Assembly: GCA_016302185.1 (NCBI GenBank)
Contig: JAEDOC010000068.1
Coordinates: forward strand, 1-10,579
Origin: Clostridium sp.
Lineage (GTDB): Bacteria > Bacillota > Clostridia > Lachnospirales > Lachnospiraceae
Length of the DNA: 10,579 nt
Direction of reading: 5' to 3'
The notes under the pieces are model-generated. The model was not told the DNA's origin, ran no database searches, and saw only the letters and a list, made by a program, of their open reading frames with translations. Position numbers and translations under genes: made by a program. Numbering within the stretch: the stretch's first letter is position 1; every line of letters begins with the position of its first letter. Positions 1-6,257 of the stretch are shown piece by piece.

Positions 1-1595
1 TGTACGTCTCGTACCTCGAATCCGGCACGGTCTCTGGACAGACCGCCGGGGCCTAAGGCGGACAGACGTCTCTTATGGGTCAGCTCTGCCAGCGGGTTGT
101 TCTGATCCATGAACTGGGACAGCTGGGAGCTTCCGAAGAACTCCTTCACCGCTGCAGTAACCGGCTTGATATTGATTAAGGACTGCGCAGAGATGCTCTC
201 AATATCCTGAGTTGTCATTCTCTCCCGTACCACACGCTCCATTCTGGAAAGACCGATTCGGTACTGATTCTGCAGCAGCTCGCCCACGGCACGGATACGA
301 CGGTTTCCTAAGTGGTCGATATCATCAGAGGTACCGATACCGCCCTCCAAGTGCATGTTGTAGTTGATGGAAGCAATGATATCTTCCTTCGTAATATGCT
401 TCGGAATCAGATCATGGAGATCTCTCTTAATCAGAGTCTTTAACTGCTCCACATCATCTCCGGCTTCTTCCAGAATTCCCTGCAGCACCGGATAGAATAC
501 CAGCTCCGTCACACCAACCTCTGCCGGATCGAAATCCACATACGCAGCCAGATCCACCATCATGTTGGAAAGAACCTTGTGGTTCTTCTTCTCTCCCTGG
601 ATCCATACAAACGGAATCGCTGCATTCTGGATATCAATCGCCAGCTGCTTGTCAACAACCGTACCTTTCTCCGCCAGAATCTCGCCGGTAGTGGTGTCTA
701 CCACATCCTCCGCCAGGGTATGGCCGGTAATACGGTTCTTAAAATGTAGCTTTTTATTAAACTTATAACGGCCCACCTTCGCCAGATCGTATCTTCTCGG
801 ATCGAAGAACATGCTGTTTAATAAGCTCTCGGCGCTGTCCACAGAAAGCGGCTCGCCCGGACGAATCTTCTTATATAATTCCAGAAGACCATCCTGATAA
901 TTATTGGACGGATCCTTCTCAAAGCTCTTCTCCAGCTTCAGCTCGTCACCGAAGAGGTCGATGATCTCCGCGTTGGTACCATAACCCAGGGCACGGATCA
1001 GGACAGTCACGGGAACCTTTCTCGTTCTGTCCACACGCACATAGAAAATATCATTGGAATCTGTCTCGTATTCCAGCCATGCGCCTCGGTTCGGGATCAC
1101 CGTACAGCTGTAAAGCTCTGTACCGATCTTATCGTGTGTGATTCCATAGTAGATACCAGGGGAACGAACTAACTGGCTGACGATTACTCGCTCAGCACCA
1201 TTAATTACGAAGGAACCGGTGTCAGTCATCAGCGGCAGATCACCCATGAAAATCTCGTGATCAAGAATTTCATCTTTATCTTTATTGCAAAGTCTTACCT
1301 TTACCTTTAAAGGAGCAGCGTAAGTTGCATCACGTTCTTTACATTCTTCGATTGTATATTTGATGTCATCTTTACACAGTGTAAAATCAACAAATTCCAA
1401 ACTTAAATGTCCCGCAAAATCCGCAATGGGAGAGATATCGGAAAATACTTCCCGCAGTCCTTCATCGAGGAACCACTGGTATGAATTCTTCTGAATCTCA
1501 ATTAAGTTCGGCATTTCCAGAACTTCTTTTTGTCTTGAGAAGGTCATTCTTACACCTTTACCGGCTTTCACCGGACGCATCCTGCTTTTCTCCAT
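1..1595 (-). CDS. rpoB: RNA polymerase beta subunit, N-terminal 531 residues (3' end beyond window)
   Basis: Catalytic beta subunit of the core RNA polymerase (alpha2-beta-beta'-omega). The minus-strand frame is open from ATG at 1595 to the window edge. It begins MEKSRMRPVKAG and carries hallmark beta motifs: MTFSRQKEVLEMPNLIEIQ near residue 20, GAERVIVSQLVRSPG near residue 130, and the rifampicin-binding cluster I at about residues 486-519 (GSSQLSQFMDQNNPLAELTH, then KRRLSALGPGGL). Residues equivalent to E. coli D516, H526 and S531 are D497, H507 and S512, all wild type. The ATG is chosen because an AGGGGTG ribosome site (1605-1611) lies 9 nt upstream; a GTG inside that site is in frame but less likely. 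Family length is about 1,150-1,300 residues, so less than half is present. rplJ/rplL are not directly upstream; a divergent gene is there instead. Confidence 0.98.
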   Translation of the reverse strand, partial: MEKSRMRPVKAGKGVRMTFSRQKEVLEMPNLIEIQKNSYQWFLDEGLREVFSDISPIADFAGHLSLEFVDFTLCKDDIKYTIEECKERDATYAAPLKVKVRLCNKDKDEILDHEIFMGDLPLMTDTGSFVINGAERVIVSQLVRSPGIYYGITHDKIGTELYSCTVIPNRGAWLEYETDSNDIFYVRVDRTRKVPVTVLIRALGYGTNAEIIDLFGDELKLEKSFEKDPSNNYQDGLLELYKKIRPGEPLSVDSAESLLNSMFFDPRRYDLAKVGRYKFNKKLHFKNRITGHTLAEDVVDTTTGEILAEKGTVVDKQLAIDIQNAAIPFVWIQGEKKNHKVLSNMMVDLAAYVDFDPAEVGVTELVFYPVLQGILEEAGDDVEQLKTLIKRDLHDLIPKHITKEDIIASINYNMHLEGGIGTSDDIDHLGNRRIRAVGELLQNQYRIGLSRMERVVRERMTTQDIESISAQSLINIKPVTAAVKEFFGSSQLSQFMDQNNPLAELTHKRRLSALGPGGLSRDRAGFEVRDV

Positions 1596-1642
1596 TCGAC
1601 GTTTCACCCCTGTTTTCTTTCTATGGTTTATTTTTGGGCATA

Positions 1643-1672
1643 ATGATACCATAAAAGCCCAAGTTTCCACAA
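1643..1672 (-). promoter_or_regulatory. Candidate rpoB promoter P2 (extended -10)
   Basis: On the minus strand, TATCAT (1643-1648, 5/6 to consensus) is preceded by TGG, an extended -10, with a weak -35 TTGTGG (1667-1672) at 18 nt. The start would be near 1636, leaving a leader of about 40 nt with the ribosome site. It would be a second, proximal promoter; weaker evidence than P1. Confidence 0.4.
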
Positions 1673-1685
1673 TAGTGCATTTTTC

Positions 1686-1714
1686 ATCTTATCATGGAGG
1701 TGTCAAGCTGTCAA
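1686..1714 (-). promoter_or_regulatory. Candidate rpoB promoter P1 (sigma-A)
   Basis: On the minus strand, TTGACA (1709-1714) is separated by exactly 17 nt from TAAGAT (1686-1691), which is preceded by TGA as an extended -10. A second TTGACA lies 3 nt after the first but has no -10 at a workable distance. The transcript would start near 1679, giving a leader of about 84 nt before the rpoB ATG. Confidence 0.7.
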
Positions 1715-1718
1715 GAAG

Positions 1719-1783
1719 TTTTTCTACTTTTTCCCTGATTTTTTTTCGGTTTTGCGCCTCTTTCCGGCCTTTTTCCGCTGTTT
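1719..1783 (-). promoter_or_regulatory. Phased A-tracts upstream of rpoB P1 (UP-element/curved DNA candidate)
   Basis: Reading the plus strand, runs of T occur at 1719-1723, 1728-1732, 1739-1746, 1750-1753, 1761-1763, 1770-1774 and 1781-1783. Their centres are spaced 9, 12.5, 9, 10.5, 10 and 10 bp, averaging about 10.2 bp, i.e. one helical turn. On the minus strand these are A-tracts starting just behind the -35 of P1, where an UP element or intrinsic bend would boost a strong promoter. Two of the runs are only 3 bp, so the bending contribution of those is doubtful. Confidence 0.45.
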
Positions 1784-1787
1784 AAGC

Positions 1788-1816
1788 TTGCCAATTCTCT
1801 ATACTGATGCTATAAT
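1788..1816 (+). promoter_or_regulatory. Sigma-A promoter of the small membrane protein gene
   Basis: TTGCCA (1788-1793), a 17-nt spacer, then perfect TATAAT (1811-1816) preceded by TGC (extended -10). Transcription should start near 1823, so an in-frame ATG at 1817 lies upstream of the transcript start and cannot be the translation start. The leader is about 87 nt. Confidence 0.8.
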
Positions 1817-1826
1817 ATGTACAAAT

Positions 1827-1849
1827 GCGGTAATTTTGTAATTACCCGC
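1827..1849 (+). other. Hairpin in 5' leader of the membrane protein gene
   Basis: GCGGTAATT (1827-1835) can pair with AATTACCCGC (1840-1849) with one bulged C around a 4-nt loop. The 8-bp palindrome GTAATTAC occurs at 1838-1845 and again at 1886-1893, 48 bp apart, so the second copy can offer alternative pairing close to the ribosome site (GGAGG at about 1898-1902). This may be an RNA structure or a repeated protein-binding site; function unknown. Confidence 0.4.
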
Positions 1850-1909
1850 GTGCGGGCGGGAGAGCATACGTTTCACCACTTTCCCGTAATTACGAACGGA
1901 GGTAAATTT

Positions 1910-2353
1910 ATGACACTCGGAAAAGTATTGCTTATCATCCTGGTTATCCTCATTGCTCTTCTGGTTGCTCTCTACTTTTACGGCAAGAAGCTGGAGAAAC
2001 GGCAGGCAGAGCAGCAGGCGATGCTGGAGGCAACCCGCCAGACAGTATCCATTCTGGTTATCGATAAGAAGAAACTGAAGGTCAAGGAATCCGGTCTTCC
2101 TCAGGCAGTCATCGAGCAGACCCCCTGGTACATGAAACGCGCCAAGCTTCCCATCGTCAAAGCCAAGATTGGTCCGAAGATTATGACCATGATTGCAGAC
2201 GATAAGGCATTCCTTCAGCTTCCTGTAAAAACAGAGGCAAGAGTTGTCATCAGCGGCATCTACATAACTGAAGTGAAGAGTGTCCGCGGAGGCATCCCCC
2301 CGCTGCCAAAGAAGAAAAAAGGCTTCTTTGCACGGTTTAGAAAAGAGAAATAA
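1910..2353 (+). CDS. Small single-pass membrane protein, conserved hypothetical
   Basis: 147 residues, function not recognised. Residues about 3-25 (LGKVLLIILVILIALLVALYFY) form one strongly hydrophobic membrane segment. A charged, glutamine-rich helix follows (KKLEKRQAEQQAMLEA), then a compact domain with QTVSILVIDKKKLKVKESGLP and a second half rich in I/V that looks beta-structured. The tail is very basic (PKKKKGFFARFRKEK). Lysine placement suggests the soluble part is cytoplasmic. The start at 1910 is chosen because GGAGG sits 7 nt upstream and the promoter's -10 lies at 1811-1816; the longer reading from 1817 would put promoter and leader inside the gene. It is monocistronic by its own promoter and terminator and divergent from rpoB. 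It resembles uncharacterised clostridial membrane proteins; that resemblance is from memory. Confidence 0.85.
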   Translation: MTLGKVLLIILVILIALLVALYFYGKKLEKRQAEQQAMLEATRQTVSILVIDKKKLKVKESGLPQAVIEQTPWYMKRAKLPIVKAKIGPKIMTMIADDKAFLQLPVKTEARVVISGIYITEVKSVRGGIPPLPKKKKGFFARFRKEK

Positions 2354-2381
2354 GCAAAAAAATAGCCTGTCAAAGCGTTAG

Positions 2382-2439
2382 AAAAGGACTATAGGGTTTA
2401 CGGTTTCTGAAATAAACCGTGGATTCCATAGTCTTTTTT
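2382..2439 (+). terminator. Intrinsic terminator after the membrane protein gene
   Basis: A long imperfect hairpin: GACTAT (2387-2392) pairs with ATAGTC (2428-2433), ACGGTTT (2400-2406) with AAACCGT (2414-2420), and the 7-nt segments between can pair mostly through G-C and G-U. A TTTTTT tract (2434-2439) follows. It lies between two plus-strand genes, ending only 31 nt before the MATE start codon, so it may also act as a leaky terminator or attenuator for that gene. Confidence 0.85.
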
Positions 2440-2470
2440 AATTTCAGAACAAATCACAAGGAGATACAAA

Positions 2471-3796
2471 ATGGAACAGACATTTATGAAAGAAAAACCG
2501 GTATTTTCCCTGCTGCTTTCCATGGGAATTCCCATGATTATCTCAATGATGGCCAGCTCACTCTACAATATTATTGACAGCATCTTCGTGGCAAAGATCA
2601 GTGAAAGCGCCATGACGGCGCTCTCACTGGTATTTCCTATGCAAAACCTGATCAATGCCCTGGGCGTAGGGTTCGGTATCGGCATCAACGCTCTGATCGC
2701 GAAATCTCTTGGCGAGGAAGCTCTGGAAAAAGCCGGCGCCGCCGCTACTCAGGGGCTGCTGCTCAGCATCATCCACGGAATTTTTCTGGCTATCACCTGT
2801 CTCCTGCTGATGTTGCCGTTTCTTCTTCTTTTTACAACGGACGAGGAAACTCTGCGCTTTGGCCTTGCCTATGCTCACATTATCTTTCTGTTTTCCCCGG
2901 TGGTAACCGCAGGGATCGCCTTTGAAAAAATCTTTCAGGCCGTCGGGCGAATGATGGCATCCATGAGCAGCATGCTGTTCGGCTGTATATTAAACCTGAT
3001 TCTGGATCCGCTCCTTATCTTCGGTATCGGTCCCTTCCCAGAATTGGGAATCCGGGGCGCAGCCATCGCCACCGGCATCGGACAGGTCGGAGCTCTTCTG
3101 TTCTATGGGATTGCCTATCTCATCCGTCCCACTGTTTCCCGTCTGTCGTTTCGTCATATGAAACCGGACTTTCTTCTGTGGAAACCGATGTATTCCGTCG
3201 GAATCGCCGCCACGCTGAATCTGGCGCTTCCGTCACTGATGATCGCCGCTCTTAATGCCATCCTTGCTCCATTTTCCCAAACCTATATTCTGGTTCTGGG
3301 CGTATACTATAAGCTGCAGGCACTGCTCTATCAGACGGCCAACGGACTGGTACAGGGTATGCGGCCTCTGATTGCCTATAATTACGGAGCAAAGGAATAC
3401 AAAAGAGTGACTGCACTGACGCGGTGCGCTGCTTTCGTCATTGCCTGTATGATGCTGTTCGGTACCATCCTCTGTCTTCTCATTCCGGAACAGTTGCTTT
3501 CGCTATTTACCAATAACGCCGCCACAATCCATGTCGGCACCGACGCCCTTCGCATCATCTGCTGCGGATTTATCATCTCCTCCCTCTCCGTTGCCGTCTC
3601 AGGAGCATTGGAAGGACTGGGAATGGGATTTCCCTCTTTTCAGATTTCTCTGGCACGTTATCTGCTGCTGATTCTGCCTCTGGCACTTCTTCTCAGTCAC
3701 TTTCTCGGAGCCGTCGGGGTGTGGCACGCGTTCTGGATTACCGAGACAGTCGCTGCCGCTTTCTCCGTTTTTATCTACAAAAAACAGGCACCCTGA
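2471..3796 (+). CDS. MATE family efflux transporter (MepA/NorM-like)
   Basis: A 441-residue polytopic membrane protein of the multidrug and toxic compound extrusion family, which exports cationic drugs or metabolites using an Na+ or H+ gradient; the substrate here cannot be read from the sequence. About 12 hydrophobic helices are visible in two halves. Family-typical motifs are IPMIISMMASSLYNIIDSIFV in TM1 (Asp36), LDPLLIFGIGPFPELGIRGAA at about 179-198, and NYGAKEYKRV at 304-313 at the start of the second half's cytoplasmic loop. Length matches the usual 440-460. AAGGAG (2458-2463) sits 7 nt before the ATG. No convincing promoter fits between the preceding terminator and this start. It converges on the hydrolase gene; no plus-strand T-tract terminator is seen after it. 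Confidence 0.93.
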   Translation: MEQTFMKEKPVFSLLLSMGIPMIISMMASSLYNIIDSIFVAKISESAMTALSLVFPMQNLINALGVGFGIGINALIAKSLGEEALEKAGAAATQGLLLSIIHGIFLAITCLLLMLPFLLLFTTDEETLRFGLAYAHIIFLFSPVVTAGIAFEKIFQAVGRMMASMSSMLFGCILNLILDPLLIFGIGPFPELGIRGAAIATGIGQVGALLFYGIAYLIRPTVSRLSFRHMKPDFLLWKPMYSVGIAATLNLALPSLMIAALNAILAPFSQTYILVLGVYYKLQALLYQTANGLVQGMRPLIAYNYGAKEYKRVTALTRCAAFVIACMMLFGTILCLLIPEQLLSLFTNNAATIHVGTDALRIICCGFIISSLSVAVSGALEGLGMGFPSFQISLARYLLLILPLALLLSHFLGAVGVWHAFWITETVAAAFSVFIYKKQAP

Positions 3797-3810
3797 GCTT
3801 ACATTCCTAC

Positions 3811-3863
3811 AAAAAACGCCGCCTGCACAGGAAAGTATAGAAAACCTCCCGTACAGGCAGCGG
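3811..3863 (-). terminator. Intrinsic terminator of the hydrolase gene
   Basis: Read on the minus strand: CGC-A-GCCTGTAC arm (3862 down to 3851) pairs with GTGCAGGC-G-GCG (3828 down to 3817), with AGG/CCT able to extend inside the loop, and a TTTTTT tract (3816-3811) follows. It terminates the minus-strand hydrolase transcript; in the plus direction no T-tract follows the hairpin. Confidence 0.8.
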
Positions 3864-3875
3864 ATTCTCATGATT

Positions 3876-4805
3876 CTATGCTCCAATCACACCATCCATG
3901 AAAGCGATAATTCCCGCTTCCACCTCATCCTTAATCGCCGTATAGTTATGAATCTCATGACGATATCCGGAATATACCTTCGTGGTTACGGTATGTCCGG
4001 TCTGGTACAGCCAGTTGGTTACCAGATAAACGCCCTCTCCGTATTCTCCCACCGGATCCTGATCGCCGCCGATGTTGTAGATAGGAAGCTCCTTCGGAAC
4101 CTTTTCGGCCCACTCGGTTCCTTCGATGCACTCCATCATCTGCGTGAAATACCACATGGACTGGTTGGTGGTTGCCTTCGTAAATGCATCAAACGGGTCA
4201 TCCGCATGATCTCTCTGAACATAAGGATCGGCACAGATCCACTCGTTGCCGATGGAAACCTCGCCGCAGCGCTCGCACATCCAGCCCAGCAGATCTCCCA
4301 CGTATTTTGCATCCGCCTCTTTGCCGTGACCGTCCTTCACCGCCGCTGCCAGTTCTTCCTGACATTCCTTCCGTCCACGGAAATATCCGGCCGTTCCGCA
4401 GATCGTCACACCGGCCAGTTCATCACCATAATGCGCCGCGTAATCTCTGGCAATAAAGGAGCCCATACTGTGACCGAACAGAAAATAGGGAAGACCCGGA
4501 TACATCTCCTTTACCAGCTTCGTCAGACGGTGCTCGTCTTCCCGCATAACCTCATAACCTTTCTCTCCCCAGTCACCCCAGGTATCATTCATCATCGCGG
4601 TCTTCCCATGTCCCACGTGATCGTCTGCCGCTACGATGTAGCCGGCTTCCATAAAATTCACGATCATATGGAAATACCGTCTGGAATGCTCTCCGAAGCC
4701 GTGAATCAGCTGCACAATTCCCTTCGGCTTTGCCGCCGGAACATACACCCAGCCCTGCACCTGATCACGCTCATTAAACGATGGAAAACTTACTTCATGC
4801 AGCAT
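3876..4805 (-). CDS. Alpha/beta hydrolase, serine aminopeptidase S33/monoacylglycerol lipase type
   Basis: 309 residues, a soluble cytoplasmic alpha/beta-hydrolase with no signal peptide. Oxyanion-hole motif HGFGEHS at 35-41, nucleophile elbow GHSMGS at 111-116 (Ser113), then GGDQDPVG (Asp250) and GYRHEIHNY (His283) complete a plausible Ser-Asp-His triad. This arrangement, with HG-x-GEHS and DHxGHG (62-67), is that of the Hydrolase_4/S33 group that includes monoacylglycerol lipases and lysophospholipases; the actual ester or peptide substrate is unknown. A cap region rich in Cys (CERC 177-180) lies between about 140 and 220. Start at 4805 is set by GAGGAGG 7 nt upstream; an in-frame ATG 60 nt further out has no such site and lies right at the expected transcript start. 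It has its own promoter and terminator, so it is probably a single-gene unit. Confidence 0.92.
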   Translation of the reverse strand: MLHEVSFPSFNERDQVQGWVYVPAAKPKGIVQLIHGFGEHSRRYFHMIVNFMEAGYIVAADDHVGHGKTAMMNDTWGDWGEKGYEVMREDEHRLTKLVKEMYPGLPYFLFGHSMGSFIARDYAAHYGDELAGVTICGTAGYFRGRKECQEELAAAVKDGHGKEADAKYVGDLLGWMCERCGEVSIGNEWICADPYVQRDHADDPFDAFTKATTNQSMWYFTQMMECIEGTEWAEKVPKELPIYNIGGDQDPVGEYGEGVYLVTNWLYQTGHTVTTKVYSGYRHEIHNYTAIKDEVEAGIIAFMDGVIGA

Positions 4806-4879
4806 ACAATTACCTCCTCTTTTCCACAGAAAAGTCTTTCCTTCTCTGCGATATCCACAGAACAATAATTACTGTCTAC

Positions 4880-4910
4880 ATTATAGCACTATTATGGACG
4901 AAATACAGAA
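4880..4910 (-). promoter_or_regulatory. Promoter of the hydrolase gene (extended -10)
   Basis: On the minus strand a perfect TATAAT (4885-4880) is preceded by TGC, giving an extended -10. The -35 is poor (CTGTAT at 17 nt or TTCTGT at 19 nt), as is usual for extended -10 promoters. Expected start near 4873, leader about 68 nt. The -35 area touches the T-tract of the preceding operon's terminator. Confidence 0.65.
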
Positions 4911-4943
4911 AATATCCCCAAAAAATTTCATTTTTGGGGATAT
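4909..4943 (-). terminator. Intrinsic terminator of the ddl-murI-DUF1934 operon
   Basis: A 13-bp perfect stem, ATATCCCCAAAAA (4912-4924) with TTTTTGGGGATAT (4931-4943), around a 6-nt loop. On the minus strand it lies 21 nt after the DUF1934 stop codon and runs into a short T-run (TATTTTC). The stem is partly A-U, and the T-tract is short, so some readthrough into the hydrolase gene is possible. Confidence 0.75.
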
Positions 4944-4964
4944 CAAAATGCCTTTTTTCTGCAT

Positions 4965-5411
4965 CTATTCCTGCAGCCGAAGCTTCGCAGCCGCCTTGGA
5001 GCTCACCTCGATCTCCACATGGCAGTCGGAGGTTTTCTCATAATTTACCTCCATGGAGTAATCAATATGCACCCGCAGTTCGTCCGGCAGCTCCACCATC
5101 TCAATCCGGTTGGTGGTCACACCGATCATCATCTGCCCATAAGGTGTGGCATAGCAGGTAAGGTTGGTCTTATGGCGTTCAAATACCATATGTGTTCTGG
5201 CATCCCCGCCCTTGATCATCTCAACGGTATCGGGTCCCACCTTGATGGTGTTGCGGATGCTGCCGTTGCCATCGTCCAAATGCTCATCATAAACAATATA
5301 GTGTTTTCCGTTCTTAAAATAATAGCTGCCTGCCGTGATGACAGAGATATCCTCTGTCTCTCCCTCCATCAGATGAGAACCGGTAATGCTCACAAGTATC
5401 TCTTTGGTCAT
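4965..5411 (-). CDS. DUF1934 (YwiB-like) beta-barrel protein
   Basis: 148 residues, cytoplasmic, no membrane segment or signal. It matches the DUF1934/YwiB family, small calycin-like (lipocalin-type) beta-barrels of unknown biochemical function: alternating strands such as ILVSITGSH (5-13), SYYFKNGKHYIVYDEH (29-44), NTIKVGPDTVEMIKGG (54-69), HMVFERHKTNLTCYATPYG (74-92) and LRVHIDYSMEV (112-122). Length matches the family (about 140-150). The ribosome site AGGAG overlaps the stop codon of murI and is 6 nt before the ATG; the 8-nt gap implies translational coupling. It is the last gene of the operon and is followed by a terminator. In Bacillus the homologue sits by argS, so placement after wall-precursor genes is a lineage feature and not proof of a wall role. 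Assignment is from remembered family pattern. Confidence 0.85.
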   Translation of the reverse strand: MTKEILVSITGSHLMEGETEDISVITAGSYYFKNGKHYIVYDEHLDDGNGSIRNTIKVGPDTVEMIKGGDARTHMVFERHKTNLTCYATPYGQMMIGVTTNRIEMVELPDELRVHIDYSMEVNYEKTSDCHVEIEVSSKAAAKLRLQE

Positions 5412-5419
5412 GTTATCTC

Positions 5420-6241
5420 CTAATATTCATAAATACTGATCTGCTTCGTCTCTTTTACCTCTTTGGGCAAAATCGCCGTTGCAAAGCTGGTAAAATTCTC
5501 CGCACAGTCACTGACAAAGAAATGGTACTGCTCCGTTCCCAACATTCTTCCGTCCTCCGTACAGGAGAGACCTTTCTCTTCCAGCAGCCCCTTCAGCTCC
5601 AGAGCTGTCTCGTAAGCCGGGTTCACCAGGGTCACCTCATCTCCCATCAGCCGCTTGAAGGTGGATTTCAGCAGCGGATAATGGGTGCAGCCCATCACCA
5701 GTGTATCAATATATTTTTCCTTCAGTGTAGCCAGATAACGGGACGCGATCTCATCGGTTACCGGATCATGAAGCAGCCCCTCCTCCACCAGCGGAACAAA
5801 GAGGGGACAGGGCTTCCCGAACACCTCGATATCGTCTCTGTATTTCTTCATCTCCCGCTCGTACACGCCGCTTCGGATCGTGGCTCCCGTGGCGATGATT
5901 CCTATCCGGCCGTTCCGGGTAGCGCGGATGGCCGTAACTGCTCCTGCATGGATCACCCCGATAATCGGGATATCCAGCTCCTGTTTCACTGCCTCCAGCG
6001 CGCAGGCCGATGCCGTATTGCAGGCAATCACGATCGCTTTGACCTTCTGTGTCTTTAAGAAACGGATGATCTGGCGGGAATACCGGATTACCGTATCCTG
6101 TGATTTGGTTCCATAGGGGAGACGAGCCGTATCTCCGAAATATACGATTCTCTCCTGCGGCATCTGCCGCATAATTTCTCGCGCCACGGTCAGCCCGCCG
6201 ACGCCGGAGTCAAACACTCCGATCGGTGCATTTCTATCCAT
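5420..6241 (-). CDS. murI: Glutamate racemase
   Basis: Converts L-glutamate to D-glutamate, the residue MurD adds to the peptidoglycan precursor; cytoplasmic, cofactor-free. 273 residues, within the usual 255-285. Family signatures are IGVFDSGVGGLTV (7-19, Asp11 and Ser12), YFGDTARLPYG (34-44), the first catalytic cysteine in ACNTASA (Cys74) and the second in GCTHYPLL (Cys185, His187). Start 6241 is preferred because GGAGG (6246-6250) precedes it closely (4 nt) and it places the protein start a few residues before the first strand, as in homologues; upstream in-frame ATGs at 6256 and 6268 lack a good ribosome site, and the latter would overlap the end of ddl. It follows ddl by 16 nt and is coupled to the DUF1934 gene. 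Confidence 0.96.
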   Translation of the reverse strand: MDRNAPIGVFDSGVGGLTVAREIMRQMPQERIVYFGDTARLPYGTKSQDTVIRYSRQIIRFLKTQKVKAIVIACNTASACALEAVKQELDIPIIGVIHAGAVTAIRATRNGRIGIIATGATIRSGVYEREMKKYRDDIEVFGKPCPLFVPLVEEGLLHDPVTDEIASRYLATLKEKYIDTLVMGCTHYPLLKSTFKRLMGDEVTLVNPAYETALELKGLLEEKGLSCTEDGRMLGTEQYHFFVSDCAENFTSFATAILPKEVKETKQISIYEY

Positions 6242-6257
6242 AGTTCCTCCATGCATC

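Noticed and set aside
1817..1909. In-frame ATG at 1817 as the start of the small membrane protein (178 residues)
   Set aside because: The codon overlaps the -10 region boundary and lies before the expected transcript start; ATG 1910 has GGAGG and begins directly with a membrane segment.
3870..4868. Long open frame on the plus strand (about 330 codons) opposite the hydrolase
   Set aside because: It is antisense to a gene with a full Ser-Asp-His triad, ribosome site, promoter and terminator; its translation is His/Arg/Ile-rich with no recognisable motif and no ribosome site.
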